64,000 bases of DNA from JAWCQZ01 sp038869515 [NCBI: Halobacteria archaeon]. Its GTDB lineage: Archaea; Halobacteriota; Syntropharchaeia; JACQPP01. The notes under the pieces were generated by a model. The model did not search any database and was not told the origin of the DNA. It saw only the letters and a list, made by a program, of their open reading frames with translations. Shown here piece after piece: positions 56,583 to 64,000 of this stretch. The stretch is taken from positions 443,160-507,159 of the forward strand of contig JAWCQZ010000001.1 of assembly GCA_038869515.1 (NCBI GenBank), written 5' to 3'. Each line of letters begins with the position of its first letter. Position 1 is the stretch's first letter. The position numbers were made by a program, and so were the translations under genes.

Positions 56583-58349
56583 GTGACCCCTCCGCTCCGC
56601 ATCGCCAACTGCTCCGGCTTCTACGGCGACCGCTTCTCCGCCCCCAAGGAGATGGTCGAGGGGGGTCCCATCGACGTCCTCACGGGCGACTACCTGGCGG
56701 AACTCACCATGCTGATTCTCTGGAAGGACAAGCAGAAGGACCCCTCCCTCGGATACGCCAAGACATTCCTGAAGCAGGCCGAGGAGGTGCTCGCGACCTG
56801 CGCCCGGAGGGGGATCAAAATCGTCGTCAACGCGGGGGGGCTCAACCCGGCGGGTCTCGCCGGGAAACTCCGCGAGCTCCGGGACCGGCTCGGGGTGAAG
56901 GCGAGCGTCGCCCACATCGAGGGCGACGACCTCCTCCCCCGCCTGAAGGGGTTGCAGAAGGCGGGCCACCCCCTGCGGAACCTCGACACCGGAAAGCCGC
57001 TCGCGGAACTGAAGGCCCCGCCCCTCACCGCCAACGCCTACCTCGGGGCGTGGGGAGTCGTCGAGGCGCTGAAGGCGGGGGCGGACGTGGTCATCTGCCC
57101 GCGCGTCACCGACGCCTCCCTCGTGGTGGGCCCCGCCGCCTGGAAATTCGGCTGGGGCCGGTCCGACTGGGACCGGCTCGCGTCGGCTGTGGTGGCGGGC
57201 CACATCGTCGAGTGCGGCGCCCAGGCGACCGGCGGGAACTACGCATTCTTCCAGGAGGCGGGGGATCTCCGCCACCCCGGGTTCCCGCTGGTCGAGATGG
57301 AGCCCGACGGGACGTTCGTGGTGACGAAGCACCCGGGCACCGGGGGCCGGGTCACCGCAGGCACGGTGACCGCCCAGCTGCTCTACGAGGTCTCCGGTCC
57401 CCGCTACATGAACCCCGACGCCGTTGCGCGCTTCGACACGGTGCGGCTGGAGGAGGTGGGGCCCGACCGGGTCCGGGTCTCCGGCGTCCGGGGGGAGCCC
57501 GCGCCCGACGAGACCAAGGTCTGCATCAACTACCTCGGGGGGTTCCGGAACTCGATGACCTTCGTCCTCACCGGCCTCGACATCGAGGCGAAGGCCGAAC
57601 TGGTCCGGCGCACCCTCTTCGAGAGCCTCGGCGGGGAGAAGCGGTTCGCCTCGGTGGACGTCCAACTCATCCGGTCCGACAAGCCCGACCCCCCCACCAA
57701 CGAGGAGGCGAGCGCGCTCCTCCGGTTCACCCTCAAGGACCCCGACCCCAAGAAGGTGGGCCGCGCCTTCTCGAGCGCGGTGATGCAGATGGGGCTCGCG
57801 ACATACCCGGGCTTCTACACCACGACGCCGCCGACCGACGAGAGCCCCTACGGGGTCTACTGGCCGGCGCTCGTCCCGCGGGATGCGGTCCGGGAAGAGG
57901 TGGTGATGGAGGACGGGAGCCGTCGCGCGGTGGAGCAGGCGCCGCCGGGCGCGAAATCCGCTGAAATCCGCCTCCCCGCCTACATTCCGCCCCCCGCCCA
58001 TGACGGCCCGACCCGGAGGGTCCCCCTCGGGAGGGTCGCCGGCGCCCGCTCCGGGGACAAAGGGGGGAACGCCAACGTCGGGGTGTGGGTGCGGAGCGAG
58101 AAGGAGTATGGCTGGCTCTACCGCTTCCTGACCGCCGAGAAATTCAAGGACCTCATCACGGAGGCCCGCCGGCTGCCGGTCGAGAGATACGAGTTTCCCA
58201 ACCTGCGGGCGCTCAACTTCGTGGTGAAGGGGCTCCTCGGGGAGGGGGTCTCCTCCTCCACGAGGATGGACCCGCTGGCCAAAAGCCTGGGGGAGTACCT
58301 GCGGGCGAAATTGGTGGAGGTGCCGGTGGCGCTTGTGCCGCCCCCATGA
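56583..58349 (+). CDS. AtuA-family protein (DUF1446 plus C-terminal AtuA-like domain)
   Basis: The 588-residue protein starts at GTG: LRIANCSGFYGDRFSAPKEMVEGGPIDVLTGDYLAELTMLILWKDK is the conserved N-terminus of the AtuA/DUF1446 family. GIKIVVNAGGLNPAGLAGKL near 80, VVICPRVTDASLVVGPAAWKFGW near 172, VECGAQATGGNYAFF near 209 and HPGTGGRVTAGTVTAQLLYEVSGPRYMNPD near 250-280 follow. After about residue 470 comes the small C-terminal domain (PLGRVAGARSGDKGGNANVGVWVRS). AtuA is required for acyclic terpene breakdown in Pseudomonas, but its reaction is unknown. Here it could act in branched acyl-CoA or isoprenoid turnover, perhaps with the CoA-transferase at 4 kb (inference). Confidence 0.88.
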   Translation: MTPPLRIANCSGFYGDRFSAPKEMVEGGPIDVLTGDYLAELTMLILWKDKQKDPSLGYAKTFLKQAEEVLATCARRGIKIVVNAGGLNPAGLAGKLRELRDRLGVKASVAHIEGDDLLPRLKGLQKAGHPLRNLDTGKPLAELKAPPLTANAYLGAWGVVEALKAGADVVICPRVTDASLVVGPAAWKFGWGRSDWDRLASAVVAGHIVECGAQATGGNYAFFQEAGDLRHPGFPLVEMEPDGTFVVTKHPGTGGRVTAGTVTAQLLYEVSGPRYMNPDAVARFDTVRLEEVGPDRVRVSGVRGEPAPDETKVCINYLGGFRNSMTFVLTGLDIEAKAELVRRTLFESLGGEKRFASVDVQLIRSDKPDPPTNEEASALLRFTLKDPDPKKVGRAFSSAVMQMGLATYPGFYTTTPPTDESPYGVYWPALVPRDAVREEVVMEDGSRRAVEQAPPGAKSAEIRLPAYIPPPAHDGPTRRVPLGRVAGARSGDKGGNANVGVWVRSEKEYGWLYRFLTAEKFKDLITEARRLPVERYEFPNLRALNFVVKGLLGEGVSSSTRMDPLAKSLGEYLRAKLVEVPVALVPPP

Positions 58350-58355
58350 CCGCCG

Positions 58356-59336
58356 GTGACCGAAGCGGAGATTTCGGGTCCGGTGTCCATCTCCACCGGC
58401 GGTCGCCTCAACCGCGCCGCCGTCGGCTGGTCGCGCCACCCGCTCCAGGAGTGCTCCATCGAGGGGCGCTGGCCCCGGAAGAAGCGGTGGCACTTCTGGC
58501 TGGTGACTTCGGACACGCATCTCGTCGCGCTCACATTCGCGGACGTTGACTACTTCGGACTGGCCCACGTCTCCTTCTGGAGCTACGACTCGAAGGACGC
58601 GGTCTCCAAGGGGGCGCTCCGGCTCGGAGGGTGGAAGAGGGGGCTGCCGCCCGGCGCCAGCCGGGGGCCGCCGTTCGAGGTCTCGGGAATGGGGCTCCGC
58701 CTCTCCATCGCCGAGTCACCGGCCGGGGCGAAGTTGGCCGCACGGAGCAAGCGCATCTCCCTCGACATCGAGGTGGAGCGCCCCCCGGGCCACGAGACGC
58801 TCAACGTCCTGGTACCCTGGAGCGACCGCAGGTTCCAGTTCACCTCGAAGCAGAACTGCCTCCCGGCGCGCGGGAAGGCGGTGGTGGACGGCGCCGAGCA
58901 CCGGTTCGACCCCGAGAACCGCGCCTACGGGACCCTCGACTTCGGCCGCGGGGTGTGGCCCTGCAACGTGGAGTGGAACTGGGCGACCGCGTGCGGGGTC
59001 CAGGGGAACCGCGTCGTCGGGCTCAACCTCGGCGGCAAGTGGACCGACGGGACCGGCGTCACCGAGAACGGGGTGGTGGTGGACGGCAAACTGACCAAAA
59101 TCCACACTGACGTGAGGTTCGATTACGACCGGCGCAACCTGATGAAGCCTTGGACAGTCCGGGGGGAGGAGGTGAACCTCCGCTTCGACCCGCTGAAGGC
59201 GAACCCGCTGCGGGTCCCGCTCGGGGTCGTGTCGGTGAACAACCGGCAGTGCTACGGGAGGTTCAGCGGGAGGGTGGCGGGGGTCGAGGTGCGGGATTTG
59301 ATGGGCTCCGCGGAAGATTTCAGGGCGAGATGGTGA
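58356..59336 (+). CDS. DUF2804-family protein
   Basis: A 326-residue protein from GTG 58356, 6 bases after the AtuA-like gene. GRWPRKKRWHFWLVTSDTHLVALTFADVDYFGLAHVSFWSYDSKD near 38-82, FQFTSKQNCLPARGKAVVDG near 160-180, YGTLDFGRGVWPCNVEWNWATACG near 192-215 and GLNLGGKWTDGTGVTENGVVVDGKLTKI near 225-252 fit DUF2804, a two-domain beta-rich family of unknown function related in fold to lipid-binding (AttH/CrtC-like) proteins. No signal peptide or membrane segment. Coupling to the AtuA-like gene suggests a shared role with hydrophobic substrates. The family call is from memory. Confidence 0.75.
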   Translation: MTEAEISGPVSISTGGRLNRAAVGWSRHPLQECSIEGRWPRKKRWHFWLVTSDTHLVALTFADVDYFGLAHVSFWSYDSKDAVSKGALRLGGWKRGLPPGASRGPPFEVSGMGLRLSIAESPAGAKLAARSKRISLDIEVERPPGHETLNVLVPWSDRRFQFTSKQNCLPARGKAVVDGAEHRFDPENRAYGTLDFGRGVWPCNVEWNWATACGVQGNRVVGLNLGGKWTDGTGVTENGVVVDGKLTKIHTDVRFDYDRRNLMKPWTVRGEEVNLRFDPLKANPLRVPLGVVSVNNRQCYGRFSGRVAGVEVRDLMGSAEDFRARW

Positions 59337-59449
59337 AGGACGGGTTTGAAAGGCCTGCAAACCCCGAATGGGAGGCACTCGTCGGGCCGCGCTCTCGGGG
59401 GCGGGGCAGAAAAGGGGATATGGACGCCACTTTCTATCCCTAACCACCC

Positions 59450-60769
59450 ATGCTCGACAAACTCGGCTCCTCCCTCCGCGACGCCCTGAAGAAACTCGCG
59501 ACCCTCGGCCGCGTGGACAAGGAGGCGGTGGAGGCGACGGTCAAGGACGTCCAGCGGGCGCTGCTCTCCTCCGACGTCAACGTCAAACTGGTGATGGAGA
59601 TGTCGAACTCCATCCGGAAGCGGGCGCTCGACGAGAAGCCCGCGCCGGGGATGACCGCCCGAGACCACGTCCTCAAGGTGGTCTACGAGGAGATGGTGAA
59701 ACTCCTCGGAAAGCCGGCGCCCGTCGAACTCAAGCCCCAGACCATCCTCCTCGTGGGCCTCTACGGGGCGGGCAAGACGACGACGGCCGGGAAGATCGCC
59801 CGCCACTTCCAGAGGAAGGGGCTCCGCGCGGGCGCCATCGGGGCCGACATCCACCGGCCCGCCGCCATGGACCAGTTGAAGCAGCTCTGCGACAAACTCC
59901 GGATTCCCTGCCACGTGGAGCTGGGAGCGAAGGACCCGGTGGCGGTGGCCCGGAAGGGCCGCGAGGCGCTCAAGGGGCAGGAGGTCGTCGTCGTGGACAC
60001 GGCGGGCCGTCACGCCCTCGACAGGGACCTCATCCGGGAGATGAAGGCCATCGCAGCGGAACTCAAGCCCGACCACCGCTGGCTGGTCATGGACGGCGCG
60101 ATGGGCCAGGCCGCGCGGGAGCACGCCAGGGCGTTCCACGAGGCGGTCGGGCTCACCGGCGTCGTGGTTACGAAACTGGACGGGACCGCCAAGGGGGGCG
60201 GCGCCCTCGCGGCGGTCGCGGAGTCGGGAGCCTCCATCGCCTTCCTCGGAGCGGGCGAGCACCCCGAGGACCTGGAGAAGTTCGAGCCCGACGGGTTCGT
60301 CTCGCGGCTCCTCGGGATGGGGGACCTGAAGGCCCTGCTGGAGCGCGCCCAGGAGGCGCTGGAGGGGAAGGAGATCGATGTCAAGTCGCTCGCGAGGGGG
60401 AGGTTCACCCTCGACGACCTCTACGACCAGTTGAAGTCCCTGGACCGGCTCGGGCCCCTCAAGAACGTCCTCGGGATGCTGCCCATCGGCAACATCCCGG
60501 GGGTCCGGATGGACGACAAGACCGTCCAGTCCACCAAGGAGAGGCTCCGCCGCTTCCGCGTGGTCATGGACTCCATGACCGCCGAGGAGCGCGCCAACCC
60601 GAAACTCATCTCCGGTTCGCGGGTGGTCCGCATCGCTCGCGGCTCGGGGAGCCGGGTGGAGGAGGTGCGGGAGTTGCTGAAATACCACAAAACGATGCAG
60701 CGGGCCCTGAAACAGATGACGGGCTCCCGCGAGTCCATGAGGAAGATGATGCGGCAATTCGGCGGGTGA
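59450..60769 (+). CDS. srp54: Signal recognition particle protein SRP54
   Basis: GTPase that delivers nascent membrane proteins to FtsY with SRP RNA. The 439 residues contain the N domain (LDKLGSSLRDALKKLATLGRVDKEAVEATVKDVQRALLSSDVNV), G domain with ILLVGLYGAGKTTTAGKIA (G1), GADIHRPAAMDQL, VVVDTAGRHALDRDLIREM (G3), TKLDGTAKGGGALAAV (G4) and LGAGEHPEDLEKFEP, and the M domain with MGDLKALLERAQ, a short Met-poor groove and ISGSRVVRIARGSGSRVEEVRELLK for RNA binding. The residue after G1 is typical. The leader is short. SRP RNA is not in the window. Confidence 0.97.
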   Translation: MLDKLGSSLRDALKKLATLGRVDKEAVEATVKDVQRALLSSDVNVKLVMEMSNSIRKRALDEKPAPGMTARDHVLKVVYEEMVKLLGKPAPVELKPQTILLVGLYGAGKTTTAGKIARHFQRKGLRAGAIGADIHRPAAMDQLKQLCDKLRIPCHVELGAKDPVAVARKGREALKGQEVVVVDTAGRHALDRDLIREMKAIAAELKPDHRWLVMDGAMGQAAREHARAFHEAVGLTGVVVTKLDGTAKGGGALAAVAESGASIAFLGAGEHPEDLEKFEPDGFVSRLLGMGDLKALLERAQEALEGKEIDVKSLARGRFTLDDLYDQLKSLDRLGPLKNVLGMLPIGNIPGVRMDDKTVQSTKERLRRFRVVMDSMTAEERANPKLISGSRVVRIARGSGSRVEEVRELLKYHKTMQRALKQMTGSRESMRKMMRQFGG

Positions 60770-60830
60770 AGCGGGCAGGCGTTTCGACGGGTTAGAAAGG
60801 TTTAAATCCGCACCCCGGGCCTCTCCCCGG

Positions 60831-62045
60831 ATGCGATTCATCGCCGCCTCCCTGATGCTCGCCCTGGTTCTTGGGGCCTCGGCCGCCCTCGCCCAGGAGA
60901 ACCAGACGAACCCGAGCAACCAGACCAACCAGACCAACCAGACCAACCAGACCGCTTCTCCCACCCCAGGTCCGAGCCCCTCCCCCCCGCCCTCCACAGG
61001 CCAGGTGGTCATCCTGACGAGCCCTGCCGACGGGGAGATTTTCATCGACGGGGTGAAAGTCGGGACCGGTTTCTACGTCAACTTCTCCTTCCCCGCCGGG
61101 TTCTACCGGGTCTCCTTCGGGGAGATCCCCGGCTACCGGAAACCGGCCAACATCACTCTGGAGGTGGCCGGCGGCAAGGAGACCCGGCGGACCGTGAACT
61201 ACGAGGCCGCAGCGACACCCCCGCTCACGGTCCCGAAACTGGCGGTGACCAAGGAAGTCGCCAAGCCCTCGGCTGCGGTGGCGGAGAGCATCGAGGTGGT
61301 CATCACCGTGACCAACAGCGGCAACGGCCGGGCCCTGAATGTCTCCTACAGCGACGTCCTGAGCGACTGCTTTGAGCGGGCCGCGGGGACCCTGGAATGG
61401 AAAGGCGAACTTGACCCGGAAGAGCGGATTCGGAACGTCTATTCCATCAAACCCACACGGGAGGACCTCTGCTTCCTCGACCCGACCAAGGCGGTCTACT
61501 TCGACTCCACCGGTAACCGCCACTCTGCCCTTTCCGGGGACGTGAAAATCCTCGTGACCGGGAGGAAAGAAGAGGCTCCGAAAATCGACATCCGGAAGGC
61601 GGTCGGCAAGTCGGACCCCTTCGTCGGAGACGACGTGACGGTGACCCTGACCCTGAAGAACACCGGGAACGCCCCGGCCCTGGGCGTGGTGGCCAGCGAC
61701 GTCATCCCATCGTGCGCCCAAGTCACGGGAGGGACGCCTGGCTGGAACGGGACCCTGGCGGTGAACAAGGAGGAGCAGGCGACCTACACACTGTCGGTCA
61801 AGGAGGCGGGCATCTGCCGTCTCGGGTCGGCCACCGTGCAGTACCTGGACTCCCGGGGCGGAAAGTACACGGCGGAGTCGAGTCCCGCCACAATCACTTC
61901 CAAGACCAAGTCGTTCGTCGAGGCCTACCGGGACGTCATCTCCATCGTGGCCGTGACCGGCGGCGCCATCGGGGCCCTCGTCACCATCACCAACCTCGCC
62001 AAGAAGGCGAAGACCAGGGTTTCGGAAAAGAAGAAGAAAGAGTAA
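60831..62045 (+). CDS. Exported PEGA and DUF11/CARDB-repeat membrane protein
   Basis: The 404-residue protein has signal peptide MRFIAASLMLALVLGASAALAQ, then an N-Q-T repeat region (five N-x-T sequons) and a Pro/Ser spacer. A PEGA-like domain (VVILTSPADGEIFIDGVKVGTGFY, near 60-125) follows, then two DUF11/CARDB-type repeats (SIEVVITVTNSGNGRALNVSYSDVLSDCFERAAGTLEWKG and DVTVTLTLKNTGNAPALGVVASDVIPSCAQVTGGTPGWNG), each with two spaced Cys. A transmembrane helix (ISIVAVTGGAIGALVTITNLA) and a Lys-rich cytoplasmic end complete it. The TATA box GGTTTAAATC is at 60799-60808. Confidence 0.85.
   Translation: MRFIAASLMLALVLGASAALAQENQTNPSNQTNQTNQTNQTASPTPGPSPSPPPSTGQVVILTSPADGEIFIDGVKVGTGFYVNFSFPAGFYRVSFGEIPGYRKPANITLEVAGGKETRRTVNYEAAATPPLTVPKLAVTKEVAKPSAAVAESIEVVITVTNSGNGRALNVSYSDVLSDCFERAAGTLEWKGELDPEERIRNVYSIKPTREDLCFLDPTKAVYFDSTGNRHSALSGDVKILVTGRKEEAPKIDIRKAVGKSDPFVGDDVTVTLTLKNTGNAPALGVVASDVIPSCAQVTGGTPGWNGTLAVNKEEQATYTLSVKEAGICRLGSATVQYLDSRGGKYTAESSPATITSKTKSFVEAYRDVISIVAVTGGAIGALVTITNLAKKAKTRVSEKKKKE
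60918..60953. repeat. Four tandem 9-bp units encoding Asn-Gln-Thr
   Basis: AACCAGACC is repeated exactly four times. Each unit encodes N-Q-T, an N-glycosylation sequon, just after the signal peptide of the PEGA/DUF11 protein. Unit number may vary between strains. Confidence 0.85.
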
Positions 62046-62058
62046 GCGCCCCCCCCTC

Positions 62059-62883
62059 ATGGTCGAAGCCCCCGAGACGGTTTCCCGGGAGAGCTGGCGC
62101 CGCCGGCAGGCCGTGGAGTTCGGCATGGTGGCGCTCGCCCTCTCGTCGGTGGCGGTCATCCTCGTGGACCTGGTGGTTCCCGACCTGACCGTGGCCCGGA
62201 AGAACGTCCTTCTGGCCGCCGACTTCGCCATCTGCGTCGTCTTCTGGGTGGACTTCGGGTTCCGCCTCCGGCGCGAGACCCGCAAGGCGTCCTACTTCGG
62301 GCGCCGTTGGTATGAACTCGTCGGCATGTTGCCTGCCGCGGTGTTCGCTCTTTTGGAGGCCCAGTCCTCCCTGGGCGTCATCGCCCGGACCTTCCGCCTC
62401 ATCGGCGCCGCGGCCCGACTTACGCGATTCGCTTCGACCTCGCGCTCTCTCTTCGCCCGCATGCATCTTGTCCCTTTCGGGATCGTCGTGATGGCGGTCG
62501 TCCTCATCAGCGGCACCCTCGCCTACGAATTCGAGCGGGACGCGGAGGGGGGCAACATCAAGAACGTCGCCGACGGCATCTGGTATGCTTTGGCCACCGT
62601 TACCACCGTGGGCTACGGCGACAGGTTCCCGGTGACGGCGGCGGGACGGGCCGTGGGAGCATTCACCATGCTCGCGGGCATTACCCTCTTCGGCACCCTC
62701 ATCGCCCTCATGGGGGCGGCACTCGCCACCCGGTGGGGCCGGGCCTTCGCGGCAGAGGACCCGGAATTGGCCCTCATCCAGCGGCGTCTTGCGGAGGCCA
62801 AGGACCTCACCGAGGAGGAGGCGCGGGCGCTGGCGAAGCGGGTCGAGGACTACTGCCGGACCCGGAGCCAAAAGGGTCAGTAG
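62059..62883 (+). CDS. Voltage-gated-type potassium channel
   Basis: A 274-residue ion channel. Hydrophobic helices occur near 18-40, 46-64, 80-100 and 107-125 (a shortened voltage-sensor region with RTFRLIGAAARLTRFASTSRSLFARM as S4-like basic helix), then S5 (FGIVVMAVVLISGTLAYEFE), pore helix and selectivity filter TVTTVGYGDRFPVT near 188-200, and S6 (GAFTMLAGITLFGTLIALMGAALA). The C-terminal 50 residues form a helical tail (PELALIQRRLAEAKDLTEEEARALAKRVEDY). It overlaps the convergent idsA gene by 7 bases. Confidence 0.9.
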   Translation: MVEAPETVSRESWRRRQAVEFGMVALALSSVAVILVDLVVPDLTVARKNVLLAADFAICVVFWVDFGFRLRRETRKASYFGRRWYELVGMLPAAVFALLEAQSSLGVIARTFRLIGAAARLTRFASTSRSLFARMHLVPFGIVVMAVVLISGTLAYEFERDAEGGNIKNVADGIWYALATVTTVGYGDRFPVTAAGRAVGAFTMLAGITLFGTLIALMGAALATRWGRAFAAEDPELALIQRRLAEAKDLTEEEARALAKRVEDYCRTRSQKGQ

Positions 62884-63833
62884 CCCCGCTCCACTGCATA
62901 GTCCGCGAGCTGGAGGAGGAGGTCCTTGGCCCGCCCCTCCTTGAATGGGGCGACGGCCCGCTGCGCCGACACGGCGAAGCCCCGCGCCCTCCGGGCCGCG
63001 TAGTCGATGGAGCCCAACTCCCGGAGGGTCCGGAGGGCGGAGGCGACCCCGCGCCGGCCGGCCCGGTTTGGGTCGAATCCCCGGGCGAGGGCGTGGATGG
63101 CAACGAGGGTCTTCTTCTTCCGCTGCAGGTCGATCCCCACGCTCTTGCCGAGGAGCTCGTCGGTCGCCGTCAGGCCGAGGAGGTCGTCCTGGATCTGGAA
63201 GGCGAGCCCGACATTCCAGCCGTAGGACTCCGCGCGCGCCACGGCGGCGGGCGGGGCCCCGGCCAGGAGGGCCCCGAGGCCCGCCGAGGCCCGGAGGAGG
63301 GCCGCGGTCTTGAGGCCGACCATCCGCAGGTATTCGGTCTCGGTGACCCGGGCCCGCTCTTCAAAAGCCATGTCGAGGGCCTGCCCCTCGCAGATTTCGA
63401 CGCAGGTCTTCGCCAGCATGGCGGCGGCGCGGTCGCGGCGGGCGGGGTCGGCCCGGGCCTCACCGAGCTTCTGGAAGGCGCGGGCGAAGAGGGTGTCGCC
63501 GGCGAGGATGGCGAGGGGGAGGCCGTACTTGACGTGGACCGTGGGGACCCCGCGGCGGAGGGTGTCCCGGTCCATGATGTCGTCGTGGATGAGGGTGAAG
63601 GTGTGGACGAGCTCGACCGCGGTGGCGGCGGGCAGGAGGGCGCGGGAGTCGCCCCCGACTGCGGCCCCGGAGAGGAGGAGGAGGGCGGGCCGCATCCGCT
63701 TCCCCCCGGCCCCGAGGAGGTGGCGGCAGGCCGCCGAGAGGTCGGGGACCGAGAGGGAGTCGCCGCGGGCCAGCTCCCGGTCGACGCGCCCGGCGAGGCG
63801 GGCCAGTTCGGCCTGGAGGGGGGGCGCGCTCAC
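62877..63833 (-). CDS. idsA: Isoprenyl diphosphate synthase (geranylgeranyl/farnesyl type)
   Basis: Builds the polyprenyl chain for archaeal lipids. The 318 residues have GGKRMRPALLLLSGAA near 42, the first Asp-rich motif LIHDDIMDRDTLRRGVPTVH near 80-99, FEERARVTETEYLRMVGLKTAALLRASAGLGA near 155-185, and the second motif LAFQIQDDLLGLTATDELLGKSVGIDLQRKKKT near 215-245 (D-D-x-x-G). The residue before the first motif is Ile-His, so chain length is not determinable with confidence. It starts at GTG 63833, overlapping the fni stop, and so is co-transcribed with IPP isomerase. Confidence 0.95.
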   Translation of the reverse strand: MSAPPLQAELARLAGRVDRELARGDSLSVPDLSAACRHLLGAGGKRMRPALLLLSGAAVGGDSRALLPAATAVELVHTFTLIHDDIMDRDTLRRGVPTVHVKYGLPLAILAGDTLFARAFQKLGEARADPARRDRAAAMLAKTCVEICEGQALDMAFEERARVTETEYLRMVGLKTAALLRASAGLGALLAGAPPAAVARAESYGWNVGLAFQIQDDLLGLTATDELLGKSVGIDLQRKKKTLVAIHALARGFDPNRAGRRGVASALRTLRELGSIDYAARRARGFAVSAQRAVAPFKEGRAKDLLLQLADYAVERGY

Positions 63834-64000
63834 AGGTGCCCCCGCTGCTGGAGAATCTCGCGGGTCGCCCCGGTGAAGAGGACGCTCTGCCTCCGGAGGT
63901 CCCCGGGGGTCCGGCAGCCGGTGAGGAAGAGGGCGGTCCGCAACTCCGCCTCGAGGAACCGGATGACTTTTCCAACCTCCCCCTCCCCTTTGAGCGCGGC
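63830..64000 (-). CDS. fni: Isopentenyl-diphosphate isomerase type 2, C-terminal part (runs off the window)
   Basis: The last 56 residues of the frame read VGKVIRFLEAELRTALFLTGCRTPGDLRR then QSVLFTGATREILQQRGHL, matching the C-terminal helix pair of the FMN-dependent type 2 IPP isomerase (L-R-x-A-M/L-F-L-T-G-x-R-x-x-x-D-L). The gene begins beyond base 64000. The GTGA overlap with idsA places isomerase and prenyl synthase in one operon, a common archaeal arrangement. Confidence 0.82.
   Translation of the reverse strand, partial: AALKGEGEVGKVIRFLEAELRTALFLTGCRTPGDLRRQSVLFTGATREILQQRGHL

Noticed and set aside
60900-60960. Tandem repeats considered as a CRISPR fragment
   Set aside because: The 9-bp units are in frame, encode Asn-Gln-Thr and have no spacers. 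No CRISPR array or cas gene is visible in the window.

Overview
The window is a very GC-rich stretch of archaeal chromosome. Archaea are indicated by the exosome genes rrp4-rrp41-rrp42 with rpl37ae, pcc1 and prefoldin beta, an archaeal-type alanyl-tRNA synthetase, the short archaeal PurA, RNase P subunit p30, ribosomal L15e, apgM, nadM, an LSm protein, SRP54, type 2 IPP isomerase, an isoprenyl diphosphate synthase and a geranylgeranyl reductase. Promoters are TATA boxes (TTTAAA, TTTATA or CTATTCATA types) about 25-40 bases before the start codon, leaders are short or absent, and co-transcribed genes commonly overlap by 4 bases (ATGA or GTGA). I infer a euryarchaeal lineage, possibly a high-GC member of Thermoplasmatota, but no rRNA gene is present to confirm this.

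Layout. 0-5 kb: end of a giant coiled-coil protein and a CoA-transferase family III gene. 5-11 kb: purA, a Trm112-like protein, pyrG and an orphan Mg-chelatase-like ATPase. 11-20 kb: aminotransferase, trpD2-trpD-trpC, threonine synthase, a tRNA-Leu and alaS. 20-25 kb: a glycosyltransferase divergent from a dehydrogenase/acetyltransferase/aminotransferase operon that resembles diacetamido-sugar synthesis, then RNase P p30 and L15e. 25-39 kb: YgfZ, an alcohol dehydrogenase, hisA-hisB, a PfkB kinase with a MoaD-like protein, an apgM/molybdopterin-domain/beta-propeller operon, tmk, a decayed saccharopine-dehydrogenase-like gene, a TadC/FlaJ-like membrane protein, LSm, and cobS-cobY. 39-43 kb: a ferredoxin-fused geranylgeranyl reductase, a PEGA surface protein with a PGF-CTERM-like tail, a winged-helix regulator, a VapC/AbrB pair and a sirtuin. 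43-49 kb: exosome/translation cluster, then trpE-trpG. 49-53 kb: a transporter, a HemQ-like protein, a SAM hydrolase and a Mer-like F420 enzyme.

53.1-56.1 kb is a lower-GC accessory island. It holds a full-length DpnI homologue, the C-terminal half of a Dam-type methylase, a zinc ribbon, a second truncated DNA methylase and a tRNA-like relic. Its left edge carries a 51-bp element whose other copy lies at 39.0 kb. DpnI cuts methylated GATC, so its position next to a broken dam gene fits a cell that uses DpnI as defence and must not carry Dam methylation. 56-64 kb returns to core genes: nadM, an AtuA-family gene, a DUF2804 protein, srp54, a PEGA/DUF11 membrane protein, a potassium channel, and fni-idsA.

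The tryptophan genes are split into two operons (trpD2-D-C and trpE-G); trpA, trpB and trpF are not in the window. Several loci are in decay: the saccharopine-dehydrogenase-like gene, a RibD/DHFR-like relic, dam and the second methylase. The most distinctive features are the DpnI island, the two-copy hairpin element, the ferredoxin-geranylgeranyl reductase fusion, several perfect palindromes with three-base loops, and a tRNA-Leu whose 5' acceptor strand does not match its 3' strand.
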